This document shows, in pieces, positions 7,895 to 17,867 of a stretch of DNA of 33,076 bases. The stretch's first letter is position 1, and every line of letters starts with the position of its first letter. A program made the position numbers and the translations under genes. The stretch lies in NCBI GenBank assembly GCA_017440585.1, contig JAFSGW010000073.1, positions 1-33,076 on the forward strand, in the 5' to 3' direction. The notes under the pieces were generated by a model. The model was given only the letters and a program-made list of their open reading frames with translations. It did not search any database and was not told where the DNA came from. This DNA comes from Clostridia bacterium. GTDB taxonomy: Bacteria > Bacillota > Clostridia > UMGS1883.

Positions 7895-10064
7895 AGGCGA
7901 AGTCCGTGAAATCGTCTATTATAATGACGACAACTGCTACTGTGTGTTCGATCTGGACTTTTCTAAAAACCTCATAACCTGCGTAGGCAACATCCCCTTC
8001 CTCACAGCAGGGGAAAGGGTTCGCCTGGAGGGCAGATGGACAAGCCATCCCGACTACGGTGAGCAGTTCAAGTTTGAAAACTTTATCCGCACAATCCCCC
8101 AGAAGGTAAACGCCATAAGAACCTACCTTGCCTCAGGTGTCATCCCCGGCATACGTGAAGCCACGGCAATCAAAATAACCGACCGCTTCGGTGAAGACAC
8201 ATTGGAGGTTATAAAAAACGAGCCCGAAAGGCTCACCGCCATAAAAGGCATTTCCCTTGCCAAGGCACTTAAAATGAACGAGGCATTTTTAATCCGTCAG
8301 GATGCGGCAAACACCGTAATGTATCTTCAGCAGTTTGGTGTTACTGCAAAAATGGCTGTTAAAATACACAAAAAATTCGGCTCACTTGCAGTTGACCTTA
8401 TAAAGGGCAACCCCTACACACTCTGCGACGAAATTTCGGGCATTGGCTTTAAAACAGCCGACCGTATCGCCTTTCAGATGGGTGTTGCAACCTCTCACCC
8501 CGGGAGGATTAAAAGCGGTATCCGTCATGCGTTAGGTGAAGCCGCACAGAACGGCCACACCTGCTACCCAAAAGCATCACTCATCCCCTACTGTGTTTCT
8601 CTTTTAGGCTGTGATGTGATAGACGTGGAAAACGGCTTTGCCTCACTTATTGACTCAGGCAGGATAGTTTACGAAAAAGCGACGGATTATTGCTACCTCA
8701 CCCCCTTATACAACGAAGAGCTTTCCGTTGCCTCAAACCTTCTTACCCTCATCGGCAGAAGGCGTAAAAACCCGCCCTTCGATGTGGACATTGCCATAAA
8801 AGAGGCAAGCGAGGGCATAACCCTTTCCGAAAAGCAGTACGAGGCTGTAAAATGTGCCTGCAGGGAAAACATAACTATAATAACAGGCGGCCCCGGTACA
8901 GGTAAAACAACAATCATCAACACCATTTTACGTATAGCCTGCGATTTTGGCATGAGCGTAAGCCTTGCAGCACCTACGGGCAAAGCGGCAAAAAGGCTCA
9001 GTGAAGCCTGCAATGCGGAGGCAAAAACACTCCACCGCCTTTTAGGTCTTGACATTATTTCCGACAGTGACGAATTTACCTACACCAAGGACTCCAACGA
9101 CCCTCTTTTATCCGACATTGTAATTGTGGACGAGGTCAGCATGGTTGACTTAAGCTTAATGAGTGCCCTTTTAAAGTCACTTAAAAAGGATGCAAAACTC
9201 ATTCTTGCAGGAGATGCCGACCAGCTTCCCTCTGTTGGTGCAGGCAACGTTTTAAAGGACATTATCGACTCAGGCAAGTTCCCCGTAATAACCTTAACGG
9301 AGGTTTTCCGTCAGGCTCAGGAGAGCATGATAGTAACAAATGCCCACCGCATCAATTCAGGGCAATTACCAATCTGCAACATGAAGGAGAAGGACTTTTT
9401 CTTTATCCCCCGTTCAGCCTCAGATGCTGACACCACCATTGCGGATTTATGTGCAAAAAGGCTCCCGGGCACCTATTCCTATAACCCCCTTCGTGACATT
9501 CAGGTGCTTTGCCCCTCAAGAAAGGGCTCCACGGGCACGGTGGCACTTAATAACACCTTGCAGAAGTACCTTAACCCGCCACATCGTGAAAAGAAGGAAA
9601 AAAAGTACGGTGAAACACTTTTCCGCACGGGTGACAAGGTTATGCAAATCAAAAACAACTACAACATCCCCTTCCTTAACCTTAAAACAAATGATGAAGG
9701 TATGGGAATATATAACGGCGACATAGGTATAATAGCTGATATAAATACGCAAAAGGCATCTATGCTCATTGAGTTTGACGACGAAAGGCTTGTTGAGTAT
9801 GAATTTGCATGGTTGGATGAGTTAGAGCTTGCGTATGCTCTTACGGTGCACAAGAGCCAGGGCTGTGAGTTCAAGGCTGTAATTTTATCTGTTTCCCCCA
9901 CGGCACCAATGCTCTGTGTACGAAACCTTCTCTACACAGCAGTAACCCGTGCAAAGGAAATTGTTGTTTTAGTTGGCAGTGACGAAACCGTAGCAAAAAT
10001 GGTTTCCAACAACCGCGAAACAAAGCGTTACAGCGGTCTGCCCATAAAGCTCAGAAAGGACTAA
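7875..10064 (+). CDS. recD2: ATP-dependent RecD2-type DNA helicase
   Basis: RecD2 is a 5'-3' superfamily 1B helicase found in bacteria without RecBC partners and is linked to replication-fork and repair processes. This 729-residue protein has the expected N-terminal OB-like region and helix-hairpin-helix segments (ITAIKGIS, DEISGIGFKTADRIA). It then carries Walker A GGPGTGKTT at 338-346, Walker B IVDEVSMVD near 417-425, GDADQLPSVGAG for motif III, and the motif VI-type stretch LTVHKSQG followed by YTAVTRAK. AAGGAGG lies 10 bases before the ATG. comF follows after only 2 bases, indicating one transcription unit. Confidence 0.97.
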   Translation: MELEIIEGEVREIVYYNDDNCYCVFDLDFSKNLITCVGNIPFLTAGERVRLEGRWTSHPDYGEQFKFENFIRTIPQKVNAIRTYLASGVIPGIREATAIKITDRFGEDTLEVIKNEPERLTAIKGISLAKALKMNEAFLIRQDAANTVMYLQQFGVTAKMAVKIHKKFGSLAVDLIKGNPYTLCDEISGIGFKTADRIAFQMGVATSHPGRIKSGIRHALGEAAQNGHTCYPKASLIPYCVSLLGCDVIDVENGFASLIDSGRIVYEKATDYCYLTPLYNEELSVASNLLTLIGRRRKNPPFDVDIAIKEASEGITLSEKQYEAVKCACRENITIITGGPGTGKTTIINTILRIACDFGMSVSLAAPTGKAAKRLSEACNAEAKTLHRLLGLDIISDSDEFTYTKDSNDPLLSDIVIVDEVSMVDLSLMSALLKSLKKDAKLILAGDADQLPSVGAGNVLKDIIDSGKFPVITLTEVFRQAQESMIVTNAHRINSGQLPICNMKEKDFFFIPRSASDADTTIADLCAKRLPGTYSYNPLRDIQVLCPSRKGSTGTVALNNTLQKYLNPPHREKKEKKYGETLFRTGDKVMQIKNNYNIPFLNLKTNDEGMGIYNGDIGIIADINTQKASMLIEFDDERLVEYEFAWLDELELAYALTVHKSQGCEFKAVILSVSPTAPMLCVRNLLYTAVTRAKEIVVLVGSDETVAKMVSNNRETKRYSGLPIKLRKD

Positions 10065-10066
10065 GC

Positions 10067-10774
10067 ATGGCATTTTACGAAAAAATATTATCAATCCTTC
10101 TTCCTAAAAAATGTACCTTCTGCAGAAAAGTAATCAGCTATACAGACAAAACCTGTATCTGCCCTGACTGCAGGGAAAGCCTTCCCTATATCAAGGGTGC
10201 TGTCTGTGCAAAATGCTCTTCTCCACGTCACGAGGGCTCAATGCCCATCTGCAGCACCTGCCGTACCTACCGCCACCCCTTCTCGGGCTCCTTTACCCCT
10301 CTTTTATATGAGGGCTCTGCCCGTAAGGCAGTTTTAAACCTTAAGTTTCATAACAAGGAGCAATTCTGCCGAAGCTTCGCCTTTCTCATAGCGGATAAAG
10401 TCCTTAAAAAGGGCTTCCCTCATATCGATTTTATAACCTACATTCCCCTTTCCCCAAAGGGCTTAAGGGCACGAGGCTATAACCAGAGCGAATTAATCGC
10501 ATCTGAATGTGGGAAAATACTTAACCTTCCCGTTATATCCACCTTAAAACGAATTAACGGCACCCCAAAGCAATCCTCTCTTTCCTTCAGTGAAAGACGT
10601 AAAAATCCAAAAAAGTCATTTTTCGGCAAGGATATAAAGCTTTCGGGCACCGTTCTTTTAATTGATGATATCTATACCACGGGCTCCACCTTAAGCCATA
10701 CTGCCTCTCTTCTTTTAAAGATGGGCTGTGACAAGGTTTACATTGCCACTGTGGCACTAAAAAGCAAAAAATAA
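10067..10774 (+). CDS. comF: ComF-family phosphoribosyltransferase-like protein
   Basis: The 235-residue protein has the ComFC layout. The N-terminal zinc-ribbon-like part is rich in Cys pairs (CTFCRK, CICPDC, CAKC, CSTC). The C-terminal PRTase fold has the PRPP-binding motif VLLIDDIYTTGSTL near residues 205-218 and the RGYNQSE motif. In competent bacteria ComFC is needed for single-stranded DNA uptake or processing, and it occurs widely in non-competent species. The start codon is 2 bases after the recD2 stop with AGAAAGGA within the end of recD2, so the two are translationally close. A joint role in DNA processing is inference from this arrangement. Confidence 0.92.
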   Translation: MAFYEKILSILLPKKCTFCRKVISYTDKTCICPDCRESLPYIKGAVCAKCSSPRHEGSMPICSTCRTYRHPFSGSFTPLLYEGSARKAVLNLKFHNKEQFCRSFAFLIADKVLKKGFPHIDFITYIPLSPKGLRARGYNQSELIASECGKILNLPVISTLKRINGTPKQSSLSFSERRKNPKKSFFGKDIKLSGTVLLIDDIYTTGSTLSHTASLLLKMGCDKVYIATVALKSKK

Positions 10775-10848
10775 ATTTTTCCATGTTTACTTTGCCTTAA
10801 AGCACATAAACTACTTATGTACCGTTTGGTACGAAAGGTGGATATGCG

Positions 10849-11283
10849 ATGAAGGTAAAGGATATATGCTCATGCGAAACCTTAACCGTGTCTGCACAGG
10901 ACACAGTTAAAGAAGCGGCAGTTAAAATGTCAAAGCACAACATCGGTGCACTTCCCGTTGTGGACTATTCAAACCGTGTTATAGGCATGGTTACCGACCG
11001 TGATATAACAATAAGGATAACTGCCGAAGGCAAGGATGCCTCCCGATACACCGTAGGCGATATAATGACGCACGACATCTCCTGCGTATGTATGGATGCT
11101 GACGTTGAAAGTGCAACAAAAATAATGAGCAAAGCAAAGGTAAGGCGTCTTCCCGTTGTGGACGACGGCAGAATTGTGGGCTTTGTTTCATTGGGCGACA
11201 TTACCCGTACAGGTAAATTTGACATGGAAGCAGGCCATGCCCTTTGTGAAATTTCAAAGAACTCCTGCTGTAAAAGAAAATAA
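10849..11283 (+). CDS. CBS-domain pair protein
   Basis: This 144-residue cytosolic protein consists of two CBS repeats (about 8-58 and 72-125). Each has the typical ALPVVD or RLPVVDD strand and a GxVTxxDI or GFVSLGDI turn. CBS pairs bind adenosine nucleotides and regulate enzymes or channels; no effector domain is attached here. It ends with a short Cys-containing tail (SCCKRK). AAAGGTGG gives a ribosome site 6-7 bases before ATG. A small dyad, GTACC-GTTT-GGTAC, lies at 10819-10832 just upstream. The 74-base gap from comF leaves room for its own promoter, but none is clear. A strong terminator follows. Confidence 0.9.
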   Translation: MKVKDICSCETLTVSAQDTVKEAAVKMSKHNIGALPVVDYSNRVIGMVTDRDITIRITAEGKDASRYTVGDIMTHDISCVCMDADVESATKIMSKAKVRRLPVVDDGRIVGFVSLGDITRTGKFDMEAGHALCEISKNSCCKRK

Positions 11284-11301
11284 GTTTATTGACAGTCAAA
11301 A

Positions 11302-11325
11302 AAAAGCGGCTTTTGCCGCTTTTTT
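11302..11325 (+). terminator. Bidirectional terminator between convergent genes
   Basis: AAAAGCGGC-TTTT-GCCGCTTTT with flanking A and T runs forms a GC-rich hairpin. It can end transcription of the CBS gene on the plus strand and of the SLH gene on the minus strand. Confidence 0.9.
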
Positions 11326-11334
11326 TGCATATAA

Positions 11335-11955
11335 TCAGAACTGTACGTTCTGTGCTCTCTTTGCAATAATAAGTGCTTCCTGCACTGTGCAGTTACCCAA
11401 GGGGTTAATCTTTCCTTCGTCTGTACCCTTGATAAGACCTGCCATAACCATCATCTTAACAGAATTAAGTGCCCACGCGCTTATTTCCTTACCGTCTGCA
11501 AATGTGTCAACAGAGGGAAGATAATCCTTTACAGTCTCAAGGCTGAAGTTGGGAACAAGCTTTTCTGCAATACGGGAGAGCATAACACAAATCTGCTCAC
11601 GTGTAACGCTCGCTTCGGGGCTGAACTCATTATCGCTCACGCCCTTTACAAGACCTAAGCCGTATGCTGTAACAACCAGGGGGTTGTTGCAGTCTGTGAA
11701 GGGATTTTCCACGCTCATTTCGGGCAATTCCATATCGGAAACTGCTGCGTAAATGTAGAGTGCAACAACTGCAAACTCTTCACGTGTGATGCTCTTTGCA
11801 TAGTCAAGAGAGCCCATTGCGGACTTTAAAAATTCAGCCGCTCGATAGTCAACCTCACCTACTGCCCATTCGCTGGGTTCGTCCTGTGCAAAGCAGGTTG
11901 CACAAAGAGCAAATACCATTACCGTTGCCAGTAAAACCGCCATTACCTTTTTCAT
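11335..11955 (-). CDS. Secreted SLH-domain protein
   Basis: The 206-residue protein has a signal peptide (about residues 1-23, ending near CFA) and little else besides three SLH-type repeats. These are marked by ITREEFAVVALYIY, a second with FSPEASVTREQICVMLSRI, and a degenerate third with KINPLGNCTVQEALIIAKR. SLH repeats bind cell-wall polymers and anchor proteins to the envelope. With no effector domain it may be a minimal wall-binding protein or a spacer. AGGAGAGG lies upstream of the ATG. It follows prfB by 24 bases and could be read from the secA promoter, although a functional link to translation termination is unlikely. Confidence 0.88.
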   Translation of the reverse strand: MKKVMAVLLATVMVFALCATCFAQDEPSEWAVGEVDYRAAEFLKSAMGSLDYAKSITREEFAVVALYIYAAVSDMELPEMSVENPFTDCNNPLVVTAYGLGLVKGVSDNEFSPEASVTREQICVMLSRIAEKLVPNFSLETVKDYLPSVDTFADGKEISAWALNSVKMMVMAGLIKGTDEGKINPLGNCTVQEALIIAKRAQNVQF

Positions 11956-11979
11956 AAAAACCTCTCCTTTTGTATAAAA

Positions 11980-13092
11980 TTAGTCTTCTTTATTGGCGTT
12001 GAACCTTAAATATTCGTTGATAAAGCCGTCAAGGTCGCCATCCATAACAGCACCTATGTTACCAACTTCAAAGTTTGTTCTGTGGTCCTTAACCATTGTG
12101 TAAGGATGGAACACATAAGAGCGTATCTGGCTGCCCCATGCAATTTCCTTCTGAACACCCTTGATGTCTTCAATCTTTTCCTTATGTTCAGCCTCGGCAA
12201 TTTCAGCAAGCTTCGCCTTCAGCATCTTCATACACATATCCTTGTTCTGGAACTGGCTTCTTTCGTTCTGGCAGGCAACTGTAACGCCTGTGGGAATATG
12301 TGTAAGTCTTACTGCAGAACTTGTCTTGTTAACGTGCTGACCGCCTGCACCGGATGCACGGAAAACGTCCATCTTAATGTCCTCAGGGCGGATATTTACC
12401 TCAATTGTATCGTCAATGTCGGGCATAACCTCAACAGATGCAAAGGAGGTGTGTCGTCTGCCTGCAGAGTCGAAGGGTGAAATTCGAACTAAGCGGTGAA
12501 TACCCTTTTCGCACTTTGCATAGCCGTATGCATTGTCGCCCTCAATAAGTATTGTTGCACCCTTGATACCTGCTTCATCACCGTCAATGTAGTCAATTGT
12601 AGAAACTGCAAAGCCTCTCTTTTCTGCCCACATCTGATACATACGAAGAAGCATGGAAGCCCAGTCCTGAGCCTCTGTACCGCCTGCACCTGCATGAAGT
12701 GTAATGATGGCATCGTTCTTGTCGTAGGGACCTGAGAGAAGTGTTTCAAGCTTTGTTGTTTCAATGTCGTTGCTTAATTTTTCAAAACCGCTCTTAACCT
12801 CGTCAAGGAAGCTTAAATCGTCCTCTTCCTCGGCAAGCTCAATAATTGTGAGCAAATCCTCTCTCTCACTGCCTATTTTTTCAAAGTGCTCAATTTTGCC
12901 CTTAAGCTGCTTGAGCTGCTTTAAAACCTTCTGGCTTTTTTCCATGTCGGAATAAAAGTCAGGGTTCATTGTTTCCTTTTCCATCTCTTCTGCCTGTTTT
13001 CTTACATTTTCGATACCCAGCGATTTGCCGAGCTCTTCAATTTCATCCTCCAGCGCATTAAGAGATAATTTATACTGATCGTATTCTACCAT
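11980..13092 (-). CDS. prfB: Peptide chain release factor 2
   Basis: RF2 recognises UGA and UAA and triggers peptide release. The 370-residue protein has the GGQ motif (SGAGGQHVN) that is N5-methylated in the family, the stop-recognition SPF (RISPFDSAGRRHTS) and the QAGSGG-like segment HAGAGGTEAQDWA. Most bacterial prfB genes carry a programmed +1 frameshift with an in-frame UGA near codon 25. Here the corresponding region (EELGKSLGIENV) is read straight through in one frame, so that autoregulation is absent. It lies 24 bases downstream of secA, the conserved Firmicute gene order. Confidence 0.97.
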   Translation of the reverse strand: MVEYDQYKLSLNALEDEIEELGKSLGIENVRKQAEEMEKETMNPDFYSDMEKSQKVLKQLKQLKGKIEHFEKIGSEREDLLTIIELAEEEDDLSFLDEVKSGFEKLSNDIETTKLETLLSGPYDKNDAIITLHAGAGGTEAQDWASMLLRMYQMWAEKRGFAVSTIDYIDGDEAGIKGATILIEGDNAYGYAKCEKGIHRLVRISPFDSAGRRHTSFASVEVMPDIDDTIEVNIRPEDIKMDVFRASGAGGQHVNKTSSAVRLTHIPTGVTVACQNERSQFQNKDMCMKMLKAKLAEIAEAEHKEKIEDIKGVQKEIAWGSQIRSYVFHPYTMVKDHRTNFEVGNIGAVMDGDLDGFINEYLRFNANKED

Positions 13093-13116
13093 TTGTATCT
13101 CATCCCTTCCGATGTC

Positions 13117-15903
13117 TTACTCGTTCAAGCCACAGCACTGCTTATACTTCTTACCGCTTCCGCAGGGGCAGGGGTCATTTCTGCCAACCTTGGGAGCAGT
13201 GCGTCTTACGGGCTGTGCCTTCTGGGGTGTATCACTGCCTCCGTTTGTGGTAGCCTTTCTAAGGTCAGGCCCCTTCATCTCGGGCATTTTTTCCTCGCCT
13301 GCTTTTGCATTCTTAACAGCCTCAGCCACCCTCACGTTCATTGCAGGAACAACGCTCATAACATATTTTACAGTATCCTCCTGCATTAATGCAACCATTT
13401 CTTCAAACATGTCAAAGCCAATCATCTTGAACTCATCAACAACGTTGTGGTTGCCGTAGGCACGGAGCCTTATTTCGTGCTTTAATTCGTCCATTGCGGA
13501 AACGTGCTCAATCCAGTGGCTGTCAACAGCCTTAAGCATAATTTTTCTTTCAATTTCACGCATCCTGTCGTAGCCGAATAATTCCTCCTGCTCCTTGTAT
13601 CTTTCCTCTGCCTTACGGAGCATTTCACGCCTTATATCCTCACGGTCAAGCTTATTTATATCTCTTGACTGCAAATCAATAATGCCCTTTTTATGGAAAA
13701 TCTGCTCGCAGTATTCCTCAAACTCAGCCATCAGCCAGTAATCGGCATGCTCATCGTTAAGATACTTTACAATAGCAGAATCTATGAGCTTTTCAATCAT
13801 CTTTTCGATTGAACCTTTGATGTTTCCGCCATTCAATACTTCTCTTCTCTGGTTGTAAATAATAGTTCTCTGTGTATTTACAACGTCGTCATACTGAAGC
13901 ACATTCTTACGCATGTCGTAGTTTCTGCCTTCAATATTCTTCTGAGCATTTTCAATAACGCCGGAGAGAATTTTTTCGTCAATAACATCGTCCTCGTCAA
14001 TCTTCATGGTGGTGAGCATTCTCTTCACTCTGTCACCGCCGAAAAGACGAAGCAAATCGTCGTCAAAGCAAACGAAGAACTTTGCCTTACCCGGGTCACC
14101 CTGTCTGCCGCTTCGACCCTGAAGCTGATTGTCAATACGTCTCGACTCATGGCGTTCAGTACCTAAAACGTACAGACCGCCTGCAGCGATAACCTCAGCC
14201 TTTTCAGGCTCAATTTCCTTCTTGTATTCCTCGTAATACTTTGTATAGGCTTCTCTTGCACGAAGGATTTCCTCGTCGTTTGTTTCGGCATAGCCTGTTG
14301 CCTCAACAATCAGTTCACCCGAAAAGCCTTCCTTTTCCATTCTGTTCTTTGCCATATATTCAGCATTACCGCCCAGTATAATGTCGGTACCTCTACCTGC
14401 CATGTTTGTGGCAATTGTAACCGCACCCTTTTTACCTGCCTGAGCAATAATCTGTGCTTCAGCCTCATGATACTTGGCGTTGAGCACTCTATGGGCAATG
14501 CCCTCTTTCTTTAATTCTCTCGATAATTCTTCACTGCTTTCAATTGTTGCCGTACCAACAAGCACGGGTCTTCCGCTTTGTGAAGCTTCCTTGATTTCTC
14601 TCACAATGGCACGGATTTTGCCATTATGTGTCATATACACAGCATCGTTACAGTCCTCACGGATAACGGGTGCATTTGTGGGTATTGCCACAACGTCCAA
14701 AGAATAAATACCTCTGAATTCCTCTTCCTCTGTAAGGGCAGTACCTGTCATACCCGAAAGCTTATCGTACATTCTGAAGTAATTCTGTACCGTAATTGTG
14801 GCAACGGTTCTGCTTTCGTTACGTACATTCAGCCCTTCCTTCATTTCAATAGCCTGATGCAAGCCGTTGGAATATCTTCTTCCGTAGGAAAGTCGGCCCG
14901 TAAAGCTGTCAACAATGATAACCTCATCGTCCTTCACAACATAGTCTGTGTCAAGCTTCATAACACCGTGAGCCTTTATCGCCACGTTGATGTGGTGTAC
15001 AATGCTCATGTTGTTGGGGTCAGCAAGGTTTTCAATGTTAAAGAACTGCTCTGCCTTCTTTGTACCTCGCTCTGTAAGGGTTGCACTCTTTGCCTTTTCG
15101 TCAACAATATAGTCACAGTCAAGGTTAACGCTTTCCGTTTTCGAGTCGAAGGACTCAAACTTCATAACCTTAAGCCCTCTTACGAACCTGTCAGCCGCCA
15201 TGTAAAGAGCGTCTGCCTCAGCCTCGGGTGTGCTTATAATGTGAGGTGTTCTGGCTTCGTCAATAAGGATAGAGTCAACCTCGTCCACAATAGCGTAGTT
15301 ATACTCTCTCTGTACAACGTCCTCCTTTGAGGTTCTTAAGTTGTCCCAGAGGTAGTCAAATGCAAGCTCACTGTTTGTACCGTAGGTAATGTCGGCTTTA
15401 TATGCTTCTTTCTTTTCCTCCTGGGTTCCCTGAGGGATAATGAGCCCTACAGTAAGCCCAAGGTAGCGGTAAACCTTACCCATCCACTCGCTGTCACGCT
15501 TTGCAAGGTATTCGTTTGCAGTTACAATGTGAACACCCTTGCCCGTAAGTGCATTAAGGTATGCAGGAAGGGTTGCAACCAAAGTTTTACCTTCACCTGT
15601 TTTCATTTCGGCAATTCTTCCCTGATGAAGAATAATACCGCCAATAATCTGTACGGGGAAATGCTTCATTCCCAATACTCGCCAGCTTGCTTCTCTTACA
15701 GTTGCAAATGCCTCAACAAGCAAATCGTCAAGGGTCTCGCCACCTGCAAGCCTTTCTTTGAATTCTTTTGTTTTGCCCTTAAGCTCATCTTCACTTAATC
15801 GGGAATACTCCGCCTCAAGTGCAAGCACCTTTTCCTTTAAGGGCTCTATTTTTTTAACCTCTCTTGATGAATAATCACCAAAGAGCTTTGAGAAAAATCC
15901 CAT
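13117..15903 (-). CDS. secA: Preprotein translocase ATPase SecA
   Basis: SecA drives secretory proteins through SecYEG. The 928-residue protein carries Walker A MKTGEGKT at 100-107, the [11 protein letters not shown] Walker B region, the preprotein cross-linking domain, [10 protein letters not shown] and [13 protein letters not shown] motifs of nucleotide-binding domain 2, and a C-terminal zinc finger of the [13 protein letters not shown] type, which also binds SecB or ribosomes. It would export the many signal-peptide proteins seen in this window. The start has only a modest GGTGAT ribosome site. A strong promoter lies about 50 bases upstream. Confidence 0.98.
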   Translation of the reverse strand: MGFFSKLFGDYSSREVKKIEPLKEKVLALEAEYSRLSEDELKGKTKEFKERLAGGETLDDLLVEAFATVREASWRVLGMKHFPVQIIGGIILHQGRIAEMKTGEGKTLVATLPAYLNALTGKGVHIVTANEYLAKRDSEWMGKVYRYLGLTVGLIIPQGTQEEKKEAYKADITYGTNSELAFDYLWDNLRTSKEDVVQREYNYAIVDEVDSILIDEARTPHIISTPEAEADALYMAADRFVRGLKVMKFESFDSKTESVNLDCDYIVDEKAKSATLTERGTKKAEQFFNIENLADPNNMSIVHHINVAIKAHGVMKLDTDYVVKDDEVIIVDSFTGRLSYGRRYSNGLHQAIEMKEGLNVRNESRTVATITVQNYFRMYDKLSGMTGTALTEEEEFRGIYSLDVVAIPTNAPVIREDCNDAVYMTHNGKIRAIVREIKEASQSGRPVLVGTATIESSEELSRELKKEGIAHRVLNAKYHEAEAQIIAQAGKKGAVTIATNMAGRGTDIILGGNAEYMAKNRMEKEGFSGELIVEATGYAETNDEEILRAREAYTKYYEEYKKEIEPEKAEVIAAGGLYVLGTERHESRRIDNQLQGRSGRQGDPGKAKFFVCFDDDLLRLFGGDRVKRMLTTMKIDEDDVIDEKILSGVIENAQKNIEGRNYDMRKNVLQYDDVVNTQRTIIYNQRREVLNGGNIKGSIEKMIEKLIDSAIVKYLNDEHADYWLMAEFEEYCEQIFHKKGIIDLQSRDINKLDREDIRREMLRKAEERYKEQEELFGYDRMREIERKIMLKAVDSHWIEHVSAMDELKHEIRLRAYGNHNVVDEFKMIGFDMFEEMVALMQEDTVKYVMSVVPAMNVRVAEAVKNAKAGEEKMPEMKGPDLRKATTNGGSDTPQKAQPVRRTAPKVGRNDPCPCGSGKKYKQCCGLNE

Positions 15904-15952
15904 TCATATCACCATTCAAACTTATTTAACGGATAAAAACCCATTATTTTTT

Positions 15953-15981
15953 ATTTTAACATAAGTATAACACCATGTCAA
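15953..15981 (-). promoter_or_regulatory. Promoter of secA-prfB
   Basis: TTGACA (15981-15976) and TAAAAT (15958-15953) are spaced by 17 bases on the minus strand, upstream of the secA ATG at 15903. Confidence 0.82.
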
Positions 15982-15997
15982 ATTAATAAACAATTAA

Positions 15998-17767
15998 TTA
16001 TATAGCCTTTGTTTCCTCACCAAGCCATACCTTTTCTTCTTCTGTAAGATAGGGCGAAAGCTTTTCATATACATTCTTATGGAAAGCATTAAGCCAATTT
16101 ATTTCCTTATCTGTCATAAGGCTCTTGTCAATTGCACGTGTGTCGATGGGGCAATAGGAAAGCATATCAAAGCCGTAAAATTCGCCGTCGGAGGTTTCCA
16201 TCTTCTTTACCACAACAACGTCGTTTTCTATTCTTATGCCGTACTTTCCTTCCACATACACACCGGGCTCAATTGTTGCATTCATACCAATTTCAAAGGG
16301 GTATGTATATCTCATGCGGGGGCCAAAGCCCTGAGGGCCTTCGTGCACATTCAAAAGGAAGCCCACCCCGTGACCTGTACCGCACTTGTAGTCAATGCCT
16401 TCATTCCACAAATACTGACGGGCAAGAATGTCAAGACAGCTGCCTGATGTGCCCTTCATGAAAATGGCAGAGCAAAGGGCAATGTTACCCTTCAATGTAA
16501 GAGTATATGCCTTCTTTTCTTCCTCCGATATTTCGCCTAATACAAGGGTACGTGTAATATCTGTTGTGCCGTCATAGTACTGACCGCCCGAGTCAATAAG
16601 AAGCATTCCTTCCTTGTGAAGCACGGCACTGTTTATTTCATCGGGTGAATAGTGCATCATTGCCGCATTACCTTTATATGCCGCAATAGTGTCAAAGCTT
16701 GCACCCAAATTACCCTCCATTTTGCCTCTTTCCTCTAAAAGAAGGTGGCAAACGTCTCTTTCTGTCATGCTGCCGTCAGGTGCATTATAAATCTTGTAAA
16801 AGCTCTTTACAAGTGCCACACAGTCCTTAATGTAGGCATTTTTAAGGTTTTTGTTTTCAACCTCGTTCTTTACAGCCTTCATGTTTTCAATAAAGTCGGC
16901 TGTTTCCTTAACTGTGCATTTTGCAGCAGTGTAGAGCATGTAGTTTGTCGCTGCCGCCTTAAGTGCCACGGTTTCCTTTTCGTCAATAGTGGCAACATCT
17001 GTATAAATATCATCATAGGGCTTTATTGTAACACCGTTTTTCTCAAGGTATGCCTTAACAGTATCTGTCACCTGCTTTTCTGCCACATAGAAGCACGCCT
17101 CACTCTTTGTTACAAGAGCGTAGGAAAGTGCAAAGGGACAGCAGTGCACATCGTTTGCACGCACATTGTAAAGCCACATGATATCGTCAAGGGTGTTTGT
17201 AACAAAGGCTGTTGCACCACACTCTTCAAACTTTTCACGAAGCCTCTCTACCTTGCTCTGTGCACTCTCACCCGTATATTCCTCACCAAGCACAAAAAGC
17301 TCTGTATAGGGAAGACTGGGTCTTCCTTCCCAAATGTATGACAAATCGCAGTCTGTAACAAGCTCAATGCCCTTCTTTGTAAATTCTCTCTGTATGTTTG
17401 TAACAGCACCCTTACTGAAGAGCTTTGCATCAATACCAACCTTATCACCCTCAGTGAGCTCTTCACAGAAAAACTGTATATAGCTTATAACACCGGGTTC
17501 ATATGCCCTGTACAGTACGCATTCACTGCCGCTAAGCTCATTTTCTGCCTGAATATAGTATCTGCCGTCTGTCCACAAACCGCTTTTTTCCATTGTAAGT
17601 GCAAAGGTGCCTGCACTGCCCGTAAAGCCACTTATCCAGTGACGGAAACGGTAATAATCTGCCACATATTCCGAAATATGAGGGTCACCCGTGGGCACAA
17701 TGTAGCCCTTAAGGTCACTCTTTTCCATCTCTGCTCTCAAAAGAGCTATCTTTTCATCAGTTGTCAT
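15998..17767 (-). CDS. Xaa-Pro aminopeptidase, long three-domain M24 form
   Basis: This peptidase removes N-terminal residues that precede proline. The 589-residue protein is the long form with two N-terminal creatinase-like domains and a C-terminal pita-bread catalytic domain, like eukaryotic cytosolic aminopeptidase P. The five metal ligands are visible: Asp392 and Asp403 (DSGGQYYDGTTDITR), His466 (TGHGVG), Glu500 (ATIEPG) and Glu514 (RIEND). The frame extends upstream to a TTG at 17860, but that part is a repeat element. ATG 17767 with AGAAAGGAC 8 bases upstream gives the family-like start MTTDEKIALLR. It is the last gene of the tsaC-to-aminopeptidase run. Confidence 0.93.
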   Translation of the reverse strand: MTTDEKIALLRAEMEKSDLKGYIVPTGDPHISEYVADYYRFRHWISGFTGSAGTFALTMEKSGLWTDGRYYIQAENELSGSECVLYRAYEPGVISYIQFFCEELTEGDKVGIDAKLFSKGAVTNIQREFTKKGIELVTDCDLSYIWEGRPSLPYTELFVLGEEYTGESAQSKVERLREKFEECGATAFVTNTLDDIMWLYNVRANDVHCCPFALSYALVTKSEACFYVAEKQVTDTVKAYLEKNGVTIKPYDDIYTDVATIDEKETVALKAAATNYMLYTAAKCTVKETADFIENMKAVKNEVENKNLKNAYIKDCVALVKSFYKIYNAPDGSMTERDVCHLLLEERGKMEGNLGASFDTIAAYKGNAAMMHYSPDEINSAVLHKEGMLLIDSGGQYYDGTTDITRTLVLGEISEEEKKAYTLTLKGNIALCSAIFMKGTSGSCLDILARQYLWNEGIDYKCGTGHGVGFLLNVHEGPQGFGPRMRYTYPFEIGMNATIEPGVYVEGKYGIRIENDVVVVKKMETSDGEFYGFDMLSYCPIDTRAIDKSLMTDKEINWLNAFHKNVYEKLSPYLTEEEKVWLGEETKAI

Positions 17768-17790
17768 AACAATCGTCCTTTCTGTCGCCT

Positions 17791-17845
17791 TCCTCTCAGG
17801 CTCCCTCTTTGAGGGAGCTGTCGGCAAAGCCGACTGAGGGAGTGT
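17791..17845. repeat. REP-like double-hairpin repeat
   Basis: Two adjacent perfect hairpins, CTCCCTC-TTT-GAGGGAG (17801-17817) and GTCGGC-AAA-GCCGAC (17820-17834), are followed by TGAGGGAG, which could also pair with the first arm. This layout resembles short palindromic repeats seen in many Clostridia. It sits in the 100-base gap between tsaD and the aminopeptidase gene. Copy number elsewhere in the genome is unknown. Confidence 0.7.
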
Positions 17846-17867
17846 TGCAATATAAAACAAATCCTGC

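Noticed and set aside
10819-10832. Operator for the CBS gene (GTACC-GTTT-GGTAC)
   Set aside because: A single 5-bp dyad without a second copy or a clear promoter is too short to call.
14626-15330. 234-residue plus-strand open frame opposite secA
   Set aside because: It lies wholly inside secA on the other strand, shows no domain or ribosome site, and has the composition expected of an antisense shadow.
16745-17341. 198-residue plus-strand open frame
   Set aside because: It is antisense to the aminopeptidase P gene, whose metal ligands and length are all intact.
17768-17860. 31-residue N-terminal extension of the aminopeptidase
   Set aside because: The extension translates a palindromic repeat and starts with TTG lacking a ribosome site; ATG 17767 has a good one.
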